The notes below the pieces were generated by a model. The model was not told the origin of the DNA. It worked only from the letters and a program-made list of their open reading frames with translations, and made no database searches. A stretch of 18,015 nt of DNA from JALZEG01 sp046263255. GTDB taxonomy: Bacteria; Actinomycetota; CADDZG01; WHSQ01. The position numbers and the translations under genes are program-made. The stretch is taken from positions 1-18,015 of the forward strand of contig JBHELD010000047.1 in NCBI GenBank assembly GCA_046263255.1, written 5' to 3'. Below are positions 6,927 through 13,436 of this stretch, one piece after another. The first letter of the stretch is position 1; the number at the start of each line of letters is the position of its first letter.

Positions 6927-7709
6927 TCAGCCGATCCCGAGGAAGTTGCGTACGACCCGGCAGAACCTGTCGGGCTCGTCCAGGTACGCGAAGTGGCCGG
7001 CGCCCTCGAACAGCACGAGGCCGGCATCGGGGATCGCCCGCTCCATCGCGCGTGCGTGAGCGACCGGGACGGCGTCGTCGTCCGTGCCCCATACGAGCAA
7101 CGTCGGCACGGCGACGCGCGGCAGCAGCGGTCCCAGGTCCTCGTTGACGACCTTCACGAGGGTCGGCCGCAGCGGCCCCGCGTTGCGGTAGTCCTCCGAA
7201 GCGATCCGGCGGTAGAGGGCGCCGCGGAGCGCGCGGCCGGGGGAGCCGAAGCGTCCGGCCGCCCGTCCGGCGCGCGACGCGCCCCGTCTCACCCGCGCCT
7301 TGAAGGACGGTGCCGTGCGGAGGCCCGACGACCCCGCGAGCACGAGCCTGCTCACGAGCGGGCCCGCCGTCGCCGCGAGATAGAGCGAGGTCTTCGCTCC
7401 GAACGAATGGCCGACGAAGTGCGCGCGCGTGACTCCCGCGCCGGCGAGCACCGCGATCACGAAGTCCGCGTACTCGGGGGTCCCCCACGCCGACTCGGGC
7501 GGCGGGGACTCGCCGAAGCCCGGAAGGTCGAGCGACAGCACCCGCCGCGCGCCGGCGAGGCACGAGATCACCGGTGCCATCGACTCGATGCGGCCCCCCC
7601 AACCGTGCAGGACGACCACGGGATCGCCCGCGCCGAGGTCGACCAGGCGCGCGCGCTGTCCCCGCACCTCGACGATCGTGGAAGCGTCCTCGTAGGCCAC
7701 GCGCGACAC
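6927..7709 (-). CDS. Alpha/beta hydrolase
   Basis: A 260-residue alpha/beta-hydrolase-fold protein. The oxyanion segment LHGWGGRIESM lies near residue 34, the nucleophile elbow is GHSFGAK (serine near 101), the acid is in LLVWGTDDDAVP, and the histidine is in EGAGHFAYLDEPDRFC near the C-terminus. A complete Ser-Asp-His triad is therefore visible. No signal peptide is seen, so it is likely cytoplasmic. The start is GTG, 15 bases after the cyclophilin stop, and the gene ends four bases before the start of the MurF-like gene. The position inside a cell-wall operon hints at an ester, thioester or amide substrate linked to the envelope, but sequence alone does not give the substrate. Confidence 0.9.
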   Translation of the reverse strand: MSRVAYEDASTIVEVRGQRARLVDLGAGDPVVVLHGWGGRIESMAPVISCLAGARRVLSLDLPGFGESPPPESAWGTPEYADFVIAVLAGAGVTRAHFVGHSFGAKTSLYLAATAGPLVSRLVLAGSSGLRTAPSFKARVRRGASRAGRAAGRFGSPGRALRGALYRRIASEDYRNAGPLRPTLVKVVNEDLGPLLPRVAVPTLLVWGTDDDAVPVAHARAMERAIPDAGLVLFEGAGHFAYLDEPDRFCRVVRNFLGIG

Positions 7710-7724
7710 CGTCGCAGGAGCCGG

Positions 7725-8240
7725 CTACTGCTCCTCGATCTCCACCCTCTCGAGCACGACGTCCTCGGCCGGGCGGTCCTGGGCGGCCGTGCGGACGGTC
7801 GAGATCCTCTCGACCACCTCCATGCCCTCGGCAACCTCGCCGAAGATCGTGTGCTTGCCCGTCAGCCAGGGAGTGGGCGCGACGGTCACGAAGAACTGCG
7901 ACCCGTTCGTGTTCGGGCCCGCGTTCGCCATCGCGAGCAGGCCCGGCCGGTCGAACTTCGGCCCCCCCGGCGGCGTCTCGTCCTCGAACCGGTAGCCGGG
8001 GCCGCCGGTCCCCGTCCCCTGCGGGTCGCCGCCCTGGATCATGAAGTCGGGGATCACGCGGTGGAAGATCGTGCCGTCGTAGAGCGGCTCCGTCTTTCGC
8101 TTTCCGTCGCGCGGGTCCTTCCATTCCCTCTTCCCGGTCGCGAGGTCGACGAAGTTGGCGACGGTCGTGGGGGCGTGGTCGGGCATGAGGCGGACGGTGA
8201 ACGTCCCCTCGGAAGTGACGAAGCGGGCGGACGTTGCCAT
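7725..8240 (-). CDS. Peptidyl-prolyl cis-trans isomerase, cyclophilin type
   Basis: A 171-residue cytoplasmic cyclophilin with no signal peptide, which speeds proline isomerisation during protein folding. The active-site text is present: FHRVIPDFMIQGGDPQGTGT with the catalytic arginine in FHR, then MANAGPNTNGSQFFVTVA, PTPWLTGKHTIFGEV, and a normal C-terminal strand. A good ribosome site (GGAGG) lies seven bases before the ATG. It is the first gene of the minus-strand run hydrolase, MurF-like, ddl, sigR-like, rsrA-like. Its upstream region is shared with a divergent plus-strand unit, and a TATAGT-like element on the minus strand (8326-8331) could belong to its promoter, though without a convincing -35. 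Confidence 0.94.
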   Translation of the reverse strand: MATSARFVTSEGTFTVRLMPDHAPTTVANFVDLATGKREWKDPRDGKRKTEPLYDGTIFHRVIPDFMIQGGDPQGTGTGGPGYRFEDETPPGGPKFDRPGLLAMANAGPNTNGSQFFVTVAPTPWLTGKHTIFGEVAEGMEVVERISTVRTAAQDRPAEDVVLERVEIEEQ

Positions 8241-8325
8241 GTCGGTTCCTCCAGTCGTGTCGAAGCCGGCGGATCGGGGGCGGCCGGCGCGTAGTCGTTT
8301 TCGGCAACCCGAACAGCCCGAACGG

Positions 8326-8333
8326 ACTATAGA
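8326..8333. promoter_or_regulatory. Divergent -10-like element between the cyclophilin gene and the small plus-strand ORF
   Basis: The short palindrome CTATAG gives TATAGA reading right (8328-8333) and TATAGT reading left (8326-8331). Each resembles a -10 box, but neither has a recognisable -35 at 16-18 bases. It is the only A/T-rich element in the 157 bases between the two divergent starts. Confidence 0.3.
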
Positions 8334-8397
8334 GACTTACGCCCCGGACGCCGAGACTGTCATCAGAGACGCACTCCCCATCGAGAAAAAGGCGGAG

Positions 8398-8478
8398 ATG
8401 GACGGTCCGATGATCCTCGCGCTGATGGCGATCCTCCTCGGCCTCATGGCCCTGGTCGTCGTCGCCGAACACCGCTAG
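8398..8478 (+). CDS. Possible 26-residue single-span membrane peptide
   Basis: A short reading frame encoding a peptide that is nearly all hydrophobic from residue 5 to 23 (MILALMAILLGLMALVVVA) and ends in EHR. It is a plausible one-helix membrane peptide. Support comes from position: a TATAGA-like -10 lies about 65 bases upstream, AAAAGG lies five bases before the ATG, and an inverted repeat follows the stop. The ATG is the only start in this frame downstream of that -10. It lies 62 bases before the ABC exporter ATPase gene, so it might assist the exporter. No family is recognised, and a chance ORF cannot be excluded. Confidence 0.4.
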   Translation: MDGPMILALMAILLGLMALVVVAEHR

Positions 8479-8483
8479 AGCGC

Positions 8484-8518
8484 CGGAGGCCGTCCCCGGG
8501 CGGCGTCCCACGCCTCCG
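8484..8518 (+). repeat. Inverted repeat downstream of the small membrane-peptide ORF
   Basis: CGGAGGC (8484-8490) and GCCTCCG (8512-8518) are perfect inverted copies separated by 21 GC-rich bases. There is no U-run after it, so it is at best a poor terminator. It ends just upstream of the extended -10 of the ABC genes and could alternatively be an operator. Confidence 0.35.
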
Positions 8519-8523
8519 TCGTC

Positions 8524-8532
8524 TGCCATAGT
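8524..8532 (+). promoter_or_regulatory. Extended -10 promoter giving a leaderless transcript for the ABC exporter genes
   Basis: TGC followed by CATAGT (8527-8532) matches the extended -10 form TGn-TAnnnT except for the first base of the hexamer. The eight bases from 8533 to 8540 then lead straight to the ATG at 8541, so a start of transcription 8-9 bases after the -10 would fall on or next to the A of the start codon. No Shine-Dalgarno sequence precedes this ATG, as expected for a leaderless gene. Confidence 0.5.
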
Positions 8533-8540
8533 CGTCGCCG

Positions 8541-9305
8541 ATGGACCACGTCATCCGCGCGACCGGGCTCGTCAAGCAGTTCCGGAACGTCCGCGCGGTC
8601 GACGGCGTCGACCTCCAGGTCCTCAGCGGCGAGAGGGTCGCCCTGCTCGGACCGAACGGAGCGGGCAAGACCACGACTCTGTTCATGCTGCTCGGCGTGA
8701 TCTCTCCCGACGCCGGCGAGGTCGAGGTGGCCGGCCTGAAGCTCCCGGAGCGGCGGAGCGAGGCGATGCAGCACGTGGGCTTCGCCGCGGGATACATGCC
8801 GCTGGCCGAGCGCCTGCGGGTGCGCGAGTTCCTCGCTCTCTACGGCGGGCTCTACGGGCTGAAGGACCCGTCGGATCGGATCAACCTCGGCCTGCAGCGG
8901 TTCGGCATCGCCCGGCTCGCGGGGGTGATGGGAAACGAGCTGTCGTCCGGGCAGCGCACGCTCGTCGGGATCATCAAGGCGACGCTGCACTCGCCGCGCC
9001 TGCTGGTGCTCGACGAGCCCACGGCTTCGCTCGATCCCGACGTCGCGCAGCGCGTCCGCCAGGGCCTCCACGACCTCTGCGAGAAGGAGGGCACGACGCT
9101 GCTCGTCACGAGCCACAACATGGTCGAGGTAGCGCGGCTGTGTGACCGCGTCGTCTTCATGTCGCGCGGCCGCATCGTCGCCGACGGGACGCCCCAGGAG
9201 GTGGCGGGGAGCTTCGGGCAGGAGGACCTCGAGAACGTCTTCCTGCACATCGCGGGAGCGGACGGCGGCGCGGGCCGCACGCAGGAGACCGATCACACCG
9301 CATGA
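8541..9305 (+). CDS. ABC transporter ATP-binding protein (ABC-2 exporter type)
   Basis: ATPase subunit of 254 residues for an ABC-2 exporter. Walker A is GPNGAGKTT (about 38-46), the signature is NELSSGQRTLVG (about 133-144), Walker B is LLVLDEPTASLDPD, and the switch histidine is in LLVTSHNM. The Q-loop region reads VGFAAGYMPLAERLRVREFL, where most ABC ATPases have a glutamine; I recall a subfamily of ABC-2 ATPases that also lacks it. The stop overlaps the permease start (ATGA), so the two are translated together. The cargo is unknown: lipid, polysaccharide or drug export are all possible. The gene probably starts without a leader. Confidence 0.95.
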   Translation: MDHVIRATGLVKQFRNVRAVDGVDLQVLSGERVALLGPNGAGKTTTLFMLLGVISPDAGEVEVAGLKLPERRSEAMQHVGFAAGYMPLAERLRVREFLALYGGLYGLKDPSDRINLGLQRFGIARLAGVMGNELSSGQRTLVGIIKATLHSPRLLVLDEPTASLDPDVAQRVRQGLHDLCEKEGTTLLVTSHNMVEVARLCDRVVFMSRGRIVADGTPQEVAGSFGQEDLENVFLHIAGADGGAGRTQETDHTA

Positions 9306-10090
9306 GCCGGCTGCGCGTCCTGTCGATCGCGAAGCGGCACGCGTACGTCCTGCGCCGGAGCCCCCACCGGCTCTACGACGTCACGATCTGGCCCGTCGTG
9401 GACGTGCTGCTGTTCGGGTCGCTCGGCGTGTTCCTGTCGGAGACCGAGGGCGGCGAGCGGGCCGCGTTCGGCTACCTCCTCGCGGGGATAGTGCTGTGGC
9501 ACGTCGTCTACCAGAGCCAGATCGCGATGTCGACGGGCTTTCTGGAGGAGACGTGGTCGCGCAATCTGCTGAACCTCCTCGTGACCCCGCTGAAGGAGAT
9601 CGAGTACGCCGCGGGCGTCGCGCTCTTCGGGCTCGTGAAGCTGGTCCTCGGCGTCGGCCTCGTCGCGCTCGGGGCGCTCGGCTTCTATGCCTTCGACATC
9701 TCCGACGTCGGCGTCGGGCTGATCCCAATCGCGGCGGTCCTCCTCGTCGTCGGATGGGCGATGGCGTTGTTCGTGATCGCGCTCGTCCTGCGGTTCGGGA
9801 GCGGAGCCGAGGCCCTCGCGTGGGGGATCCTCTTCCTCGTCATGCCGCTGTCGGGCGTCTTCTACCCGGTGCCGGCGCTGCCCGGGCTCGTGCAGCCGGT
9901 CGCCCGCCTCCTCCCGACGACCCACGCCTTCGCCGCGCTGCGGGGCCTGCTCGACGGGCGGGGGATGCTGTGGGGGGACCTGGGGGTCGCCGCGGCGGGG
10001 GCCGCGGTGCTGACGATCGCGGCGATGCTCTTCCTGGCGAAGATGCTGGCGCTCTTTCGCACGAGGGGCTACGTAACGCGCTATTCGTAG
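9302..10090 (+). CDS. ABC-2 type transporter permease
   Basis: Integral membrane partner of the preceding ATPase, 262 residues. About six membrane segments can be seen: near residues 28-45, 57-75, 100-125, 138-162, 172-188 and 232-252. Between the second and third lies the cytoplasmic coupling segment GFLEETWSRNLLNLLVTPLK, typical of ABC-2 permeases of drug and polysaccharide export systems. The segment LVMPLSGVFYPVPALPGLVQ with RLLPTTHAF is the usual ABC-2 C-terminal motif. It overlaps the ATPase gene by four bases (ATGA). One ATPase and one permease would form a homodimeric or 2:2 exporter. The substrate is not readable. Confidence 0.93.
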   Translation: MSRLRVLSIAKRHAYVLRRSPHRLYDVTIWPVVDVLLFGSLGVFLSETEGGERAAFGYLLAGIVLWHVVYQSQIAMSTGFLEETWSRNLLNLLVTPLKEIEYAAGVALFGLVKLVLGVGLVALGALGFYAFDISDVGVGLIPIAAVLLVVGWAMALFVIALVLRFGSGAEALAWGILFLVMPLSGVFYPVPALPGLVQPVARLLPTTHAFAALRGLLDGRGMLWGDLGVAAAGAAVLTIAAMLFLAKMLALFRTRGYVTRYS

Positions 10091-10135
10091 GTCTTCCGGC
10101 GGCGTGGGGCGCGCCATAGGTGTTCCTCCCGAGGT

Positions 10136-10189
10136 GTGTCAGACATGGCAGACATGACTGACGTGTCTGACGTGTCTGACGTGTCTGGC
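10136..10189 (+). repeat. Six tandem 9-base units, each beginning with GTG or ATG
   Basis: Six consecutive in-frame 9-base units follow one another: GTGTCAGAC, ATGGCAGAC, ATGACTGAC, GTGTCTGAC twice, and GTGTCTGGC. They encode a (M/V)-(S/A/T)-D tripeptide run and form the beginning of the Phd-like gene, so six possible start codons stand in one frame. GTCAGAC at 10138-10144 is also the inverse complement of GTCTGAC at 10165-10171 and 10174-10180, making this a possible self-regulation site. Confidence 0.8.
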
Positions 10190-10624
10190 GAGAGGACGTA
10201 TGTGCCCATCGAGCCGGCGCGGCACGTCAGCGCCAGGGAGCTGACCCGCGAGACCGCGAAGCTGCTGCGCGCCGTGGCCGACGAGGGGCATTCGTTCGCG
10301 ATCCGTCACTTCGGGAGGGTCGTGGCCTTCCTCGTACCGCTCGACGGCCGCGTGCCGAAGATGCGCCGGGGGCGCCTCGTCTACGAGGTCGAGGTCCAGA
10401 AGCCCCTGATGGAGCTGTCGGAGGCGCAGCTCGAAGTGCTCCGCATCCTGGCGGCCGAGGGAGCGATGGCGGATCCGACCGAGAGCCTCGGCCTCACGCC
10501 GGCAGGCACCGTTCGGTTGCTCGCGACGATGGCGCACATCCACGGGCTCCTCCGGCAGAGAGGGGCGGTCTGGGAGATCACGCCGTACGGGGCGCGGCAC
10601 CTGGAACGGAGGCGCGGCTCCTAG
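10145..10624 (+). CDS. Phd/YefM antitoxin-like N-terminus fused to a winged-helix-like C-terminal domain
   Basis: About 159 residues. After a repetitive acidic leader, the stretch HVSARELTRETAKLLRAVAD followed by SFAIRHFGRVVAFLVPL resembles the Phd/YefM antitoxin DNA-binding fold. A linker (PKMRRGRLVYEVEVQKPL) leads to about 70 residues rich in helices (ELSEAQLEVLRILAAEGAM, AGTVRLLATMAHIHGLL) ending in a strand pair, which may be a winged helix. No toxin gene follows: the next gene is convergent. I chose the ATG at 10145, which has GAGG ten bases upstream; GTG at 10136 and ATG at 10154 are also in frame. Its stop codon shares the palindrome CTAG with the stop of the convergent GGDEF-EAL gene. 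It may be a stand-alone transcription regulator rather than an antitoxin. Confidence 0.75.
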   Translation: MADMTDVSDVSDVSGERTYVPIEPARHVSARELTRETAKLLRAVADEGHSFAIRHFGRVVAFLVPLDGRVPKMRRGRLVYEVEVQKPLMELSEAQLEVLRILAAEGAMADPTESLGLTPAGTVRLLATMAHIHGLLRQRGAVWEITPYGARHLERRRGS

Positions 10625-13236
10625 AGGCTCTGCAGGCGCGGCGCCAGCGGGACCACCGGCGCGTTCCCCTCGGGGCGCGCCGCGGCCTCCGTCGCCTTCC
10701 GGCTCGCGGCCCAGGAGTCGAAGCCCTCCGCGTCCATCGGCCGAGCGATGTGGTAGCCCTGCCCGACCGTGCAGCCGAGCGCCTCGAGGCGCTCCATCGA
10801 CTCGCCGTCCTCGATCCCTTCGGCGACGACGACGAGGCCGAGGTTGCGGCCGAGGTCGATGACCGACCGCACGATCACCGCGTCGTTCTCGGACGACATC
10901 ATGCCGCGCACGAAGGTGCGGTCGATCTTCATCTCGTCGACCGGAAGCCTGCGGAGGTACGCGAGCGACGAGTAACCCGTGCCGAAGTCGTCGATCGCGA
11001 TCCCGATGCCCATCTCGTGGAGCCGCGTGAGGACCTCGATCGCACGCTCCGGGTCCTCCATGATGCTGCTCTCGGTGATCTCGAGCTGCAGCGCGTCGGC
11101 AGCGAGGCGGGACTTCGTCAGGAGCGTGCCGATCTGCCGCGGCAGGTCGACGTCCATGAGGTTCTTGACCGACAGGTTCACGGCGACCTTGAAGTCGGGG
11201 AAGCCCGAGGAGCGCCTGGTGACGCACTGCTGCAGCGCCTCCTCCAGCACGTAGTGCGTCAGGGGGCCGATGAGACCGGTGTGCTCGGCGAGGCCGATGA
11301 ACTCGTCGGGGGGCATCATGCCGTGGCGCGGGTGGTTCCAGCGCACCAGCGCCTCGGCGCCGATGAGGCGGCCGGACGCCAGGTCCATCTTCGGCTGGTA
11401 CCAGACGACGAGGTGGGAGTCGTCGATCGCGCGGCGGAGCTCGGCCACGAGCGCGAGCCGGTTCGGGCTGTACTGGTCCTTCTCGCCGTCGTAGATCTCG
11501 AACCCGCTGTGCGACGCCTTCGCGATGTACATCGCGACGTCCGCTCGCTGCATGAGCGTCTCCGCGTCGGTCCCGTGCTGGGGGAAGAGCGAGATGCCGA
11601 TGCTCGCGCTCACGTCGAGCGAGAGGTCCTGCAGCTCGTACGGCTCCCGGAGCGCCTTCACGAGGTTCGCGGCGAGGTCGGTCGCGCCGATCAACGAGCT
11701 GAGCCGCGGCAGCAGGATCGCGAACTCGTCCCCGCCGAGCCGGGCGATCGTGATGTCGGGACCGAGGATGCGGCGGAGCCGGAACGAGGTCTCCTTCAGC
11801 AGGCTGTCGCCCGTCGGGTGACCGAGCGTGTCGTTGATCTCCTTGAAGCGGTCGAGGTCCATCAGCAGGACCCCGACCATGTCGGCGCCCGACTGCTCGA
11901 TCGCCTGCGTCACGCGGTTGTGGAACATCGTCCGGTTGAAGAGGCCGGTGAGGGAGTCGTGCTGCGCCTGGAACTCGTTCTCCGCCGCCTGGCGCTTCAG
12001 GCTCTCGACGAGGCGCCCGTTCTCGAGCGAGATGCTGGCGTGGTTCGCCAGGGTCTCGACGAGCTTCAGGTGGTCCGAGTCGAACGTCGCGACGTCGTCG
12101 CGGAGGCGGTTCCCCACGAGCAGCGTCCCGACGATGCCCTCGGGACCATGCAGGGGGGCGACGATCGCGTCGCGGATGCCTCTCTCGTGGAAGTGCGCCC
12201 TCAGCTTCTCGTTCTCGATCGGCCGCGCGACGAGGATCGTCTGTCCCTCGGCCGCGACACGCGCCCACACCCCTTGCGTGGGATCGAGGCTGATCGAGCG
12301 CAACGGCTCGCGCCGGGTGCCGGGGCCGAGGGACGCGCGGAACGCCCGGCCCCCCTTCAGCTGCGGGAACCTCGTGATCTCGGCGTAGTCGGCGCGGAGC
12401 ATCTGGCGGGCCTGCTCGAGGACGGTGTCGACCACCGAGTTCGCCTCGAGCGACTGCTGCAGGACGCGGGTCGACTCGTAGAGGAGCTCGAGGCTCTGGC
12501 GCTTCTGCCGCTGGGCGCTGTAACCGCGGTAGGCGAGGAAGAGCAGGATCGCCGGCACCGAGAGGAGCCACGACGAACCGGGGTGCGTCCACAGCACCGT
12601 CACGGCCGCAAGCGCCACGCACGCGTTCGTGAACGCGACGATCGTCCCGATGCCGAGGAGGCTCTCGATCGCCTGCCGGCGACCTTCCGCCAGCGACACC
12701 GCGAGCGCGACGCACAGCGCCGCGATGAGGTCCGCCATGAAGGCGGCGGCGAGCGTGCCGATCCAGCCGGCGGGCCCGATGTGGGAGTGCGTGCCGACCA
12801 CCGCGTGGAAGACCACGATAGCCATCGCGGTCTCGAGGCAGAAGTGGCTGATGTTGAACGTCAGCTTCAGCATCGACTGACGGCGGTGGAGGGCGAGAGC
12901 GATGCCGCCGCCCAGGAGGACGGCGATGACGAGGTCACCCGGCGGCGCGAAGAAGAGCCCCAGGATCAGCGGGATCTCGTTGAGGGAGTACGAGAGGACC
13001 TCACGGCGGAGCTGGACGTGGATCACGCAGATCTCTGCGACGAGGAACAGCGGCGCGAGCGCCCACCACTTCAGCTGGAACTCCTTGTGGGGCGCCTGCA
13101 GGCCGCTGATGACGAAGAAGTAGAGCGCGACGCCGGCGCCGGCCAGGACGAGGTTGAGGAGCCAGACCTTCTGCTCCCCCGACAGGAACCGGAAGCGGTT
13201 CCCGAACCTCCGCTCCGACGCGATTACGTCTGCCAC
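10621..13236 (-). CDS. Membrane GAF-GGDEF-EAL protein (c-di-GMP synthesis/breakdown)
   Basis: About 871 residues. Roughly residues 24-240 hold about seven membrane segments, a sensor region. A GAF-like domain follows (about 262-405), then a GGDEF domain with an intact RLGGDEF near 499-505. The product-inhibition RxxD site is absent (the corresponding text is ILGPDITIARL). The EAL domain (about 595-845) has intact GAEALVRW, VAVNLSVKNL, LEITESSIMED, IDDFGTGYSSL, DEMKIDRTF, AEGIED and GQGYHIARP, so phosphodiesterase activity is expected. Cyclase activity is possible as well. It probably links a membrane or small-molecule signal to motility, attachment or development. The GTG start has GGAGGGG four bases upstream. 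The upstream region carries a candidate FliA/WhiG-type promoter. It meets the Phd-like gene tail to tail. Confidence 0.95.
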   Translation of the reverse strand: MADVIASERRFGNRFRFLSGEQKVWLLNLVLAGAGVALYFFVISGLQAPHKEFQLKWWALAPLFLVAEICVIHVQLRREVLSYSLNEIPLILGLFFAPPGDLVIAVLLGGGIALALHRRQSMLKLTFNISHFCLETAMAIVVFHAVVGTHSHIGPAGWIGTLAAAFMADLIAALCVALAVSLAEGRRQAIESLLGIGTIVAFTNACVALAAVTVLWTHPGSSWLLSVPAILLFLAYRGYSAQRQKRQSLELLYESTRVLQQSLEANSVVDTVLEQARQMLRADYAEITRFPQLKGGRAFRASLGPGTRREPLRSISLDPTQGVWARVAAEGQTILVARPIENEKLRAHFHERGIRDAIVAPLHGPEGIVGTLLVGNRLRDDVATFDSDHLKLVETLANHASISLENGRLVESLKRQAAENEFQAQHDSLTGLFNRTMFHNRVTQAIEQSGADMVGVLLMDLDRFKEINDTLGHPTGDSLLKETSFRLRRILGPDITIARLGGDEFAILLPRLSSLIGATDLAANLVKALREPYELQDLSLDVSASIGISLFPQHGTDAETLMQRADVAMYIAKASHSGFEIYDGEKDQYSPNRLALVAELRRAIDDSHLVVWYQPKMDLASGRLIGAEALVRWNHPRHGMMPPDEFIGLAEHTGLIGPLTHYVLEEALQQCVTRRSSGFPDFKVAVNLSVKNLMDVDLPRQIGTLLTKSRLAADALQLEITESSIMEDPERAIEVLTRLHEMGIGIAIDDFGTGYSSLAYLRRLPVDEMKIDRTFVRGMMSSENDAVIVRSVIDLGRNLGLVVVAEGIEDGESMERLEALGCTVGQGYHIARPMDAEGFDSWAASRKATEAAARPEGNAPVVPLAPRLQSL

Positions 13237-13325
13237 TCGACCCCTCCGACCCGAACTTTGACGCGAGCCCGGCCGGGGGTTGCCCCCGTCTCCCCCGAAC
13301 TCACTCCCGCTTCCTCACTAGGGGC

Positions 13326-13352
13326 ATCGGCCCCGCCGCCGAAATAGTTGAG
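13326..13352 (-). promoter_or_regulatory. Candidate FliA/WhiG (sigma-28) type promoter for the GGDEF-EAL gene
   Basis: On the minus strand CTCA (13349-13352) is followed after exactly 17 bases by GCCGAT (13326-13331). GCCGATAA is the conserved -10 of FliA/SigD-type sigma factors. The spacing suits a -35 of the CTCA kind, which I recall being reported for motile actinobacteria. The resulting leader would be about 80-85 bases. No flagellar or sigma-28 gene is in the window, so this rests on motif match only. Confidence 0.45.
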
Positions 13353-13372
13353 TCACCCGAAGGTGCTATTTC
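13341..13372. repeat. Compound inverted repeat with stable inner hairpin
   Basis: GAAATAG (13341-13347) pairs with CTATTTC (13366-13372). Inside it CACC (13354-13357) pairs with GGTG (13362-13365) around CGAA, which on the minus strand is a UUCG tetraloop, and six unpaired bases lie on one side. The CTCA element of the proposed promoter falls in that unpaired part. Confidence 0.6.
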
Positions 13373-13373
13373 C

Positions 13374-13402
13374 GGGGGCCGCGACCCGACGCAGCGGCCC
13401 CC
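13374..13402. repeat. GC-rich inverted repeat, 9-base stem
   Basis: GGGGGCCGC (13374-13382) and GCGGCCCCC (13394-13402) form a perfect stem with an 11-base loop. Neither side has a T-run, so it is not a typical terminator. It directly abuts the compound repeat to its left. Confidence 0.6.
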
Positions 13403-13410
13403 CAAGGCGC

Positions 13411-13436
13411 CGCATAGTCCATGTGGGCTAGGTGCG
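13411..13436. repeat. Imperfect hairpin, third of a cluster
   Basis: CGCATAGTCC (13411-13420) pairs with GGGCTAGGTGCG (13425-13436) around ATGT, allowing one G-T pair and a two-base bulge. It is the third inverted repeat within about 100 bases in the gap between the GGDEF-EAL gene and the divergent Hcp gene. Confidence 0.45.

Noticed and set aside
10136..10189. CRISPR-like or minisatellite array
   Set aside because: Units are only 9 bases with no spacers and stay in frame with the gene, so they are coding repeats.
10139..12715. Minus-strand open frame of about 858 codons overlapping the GGDEF-EAL gene
   Set aside because: It is the same strand in another frame, gives an Arg/Pro/Gly-rich text with no domain, and overlaps a full-length GGDEF-EAL protein whose motifs are all intact.
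13237..13330. c-di-GMP riboswitch in front of the GGDEF-EAL gene
   Set aside because: The leader contains none of the conserved GEMM-I blocks (GGGCAAACC, GACGCAAAGCC) or their stems.
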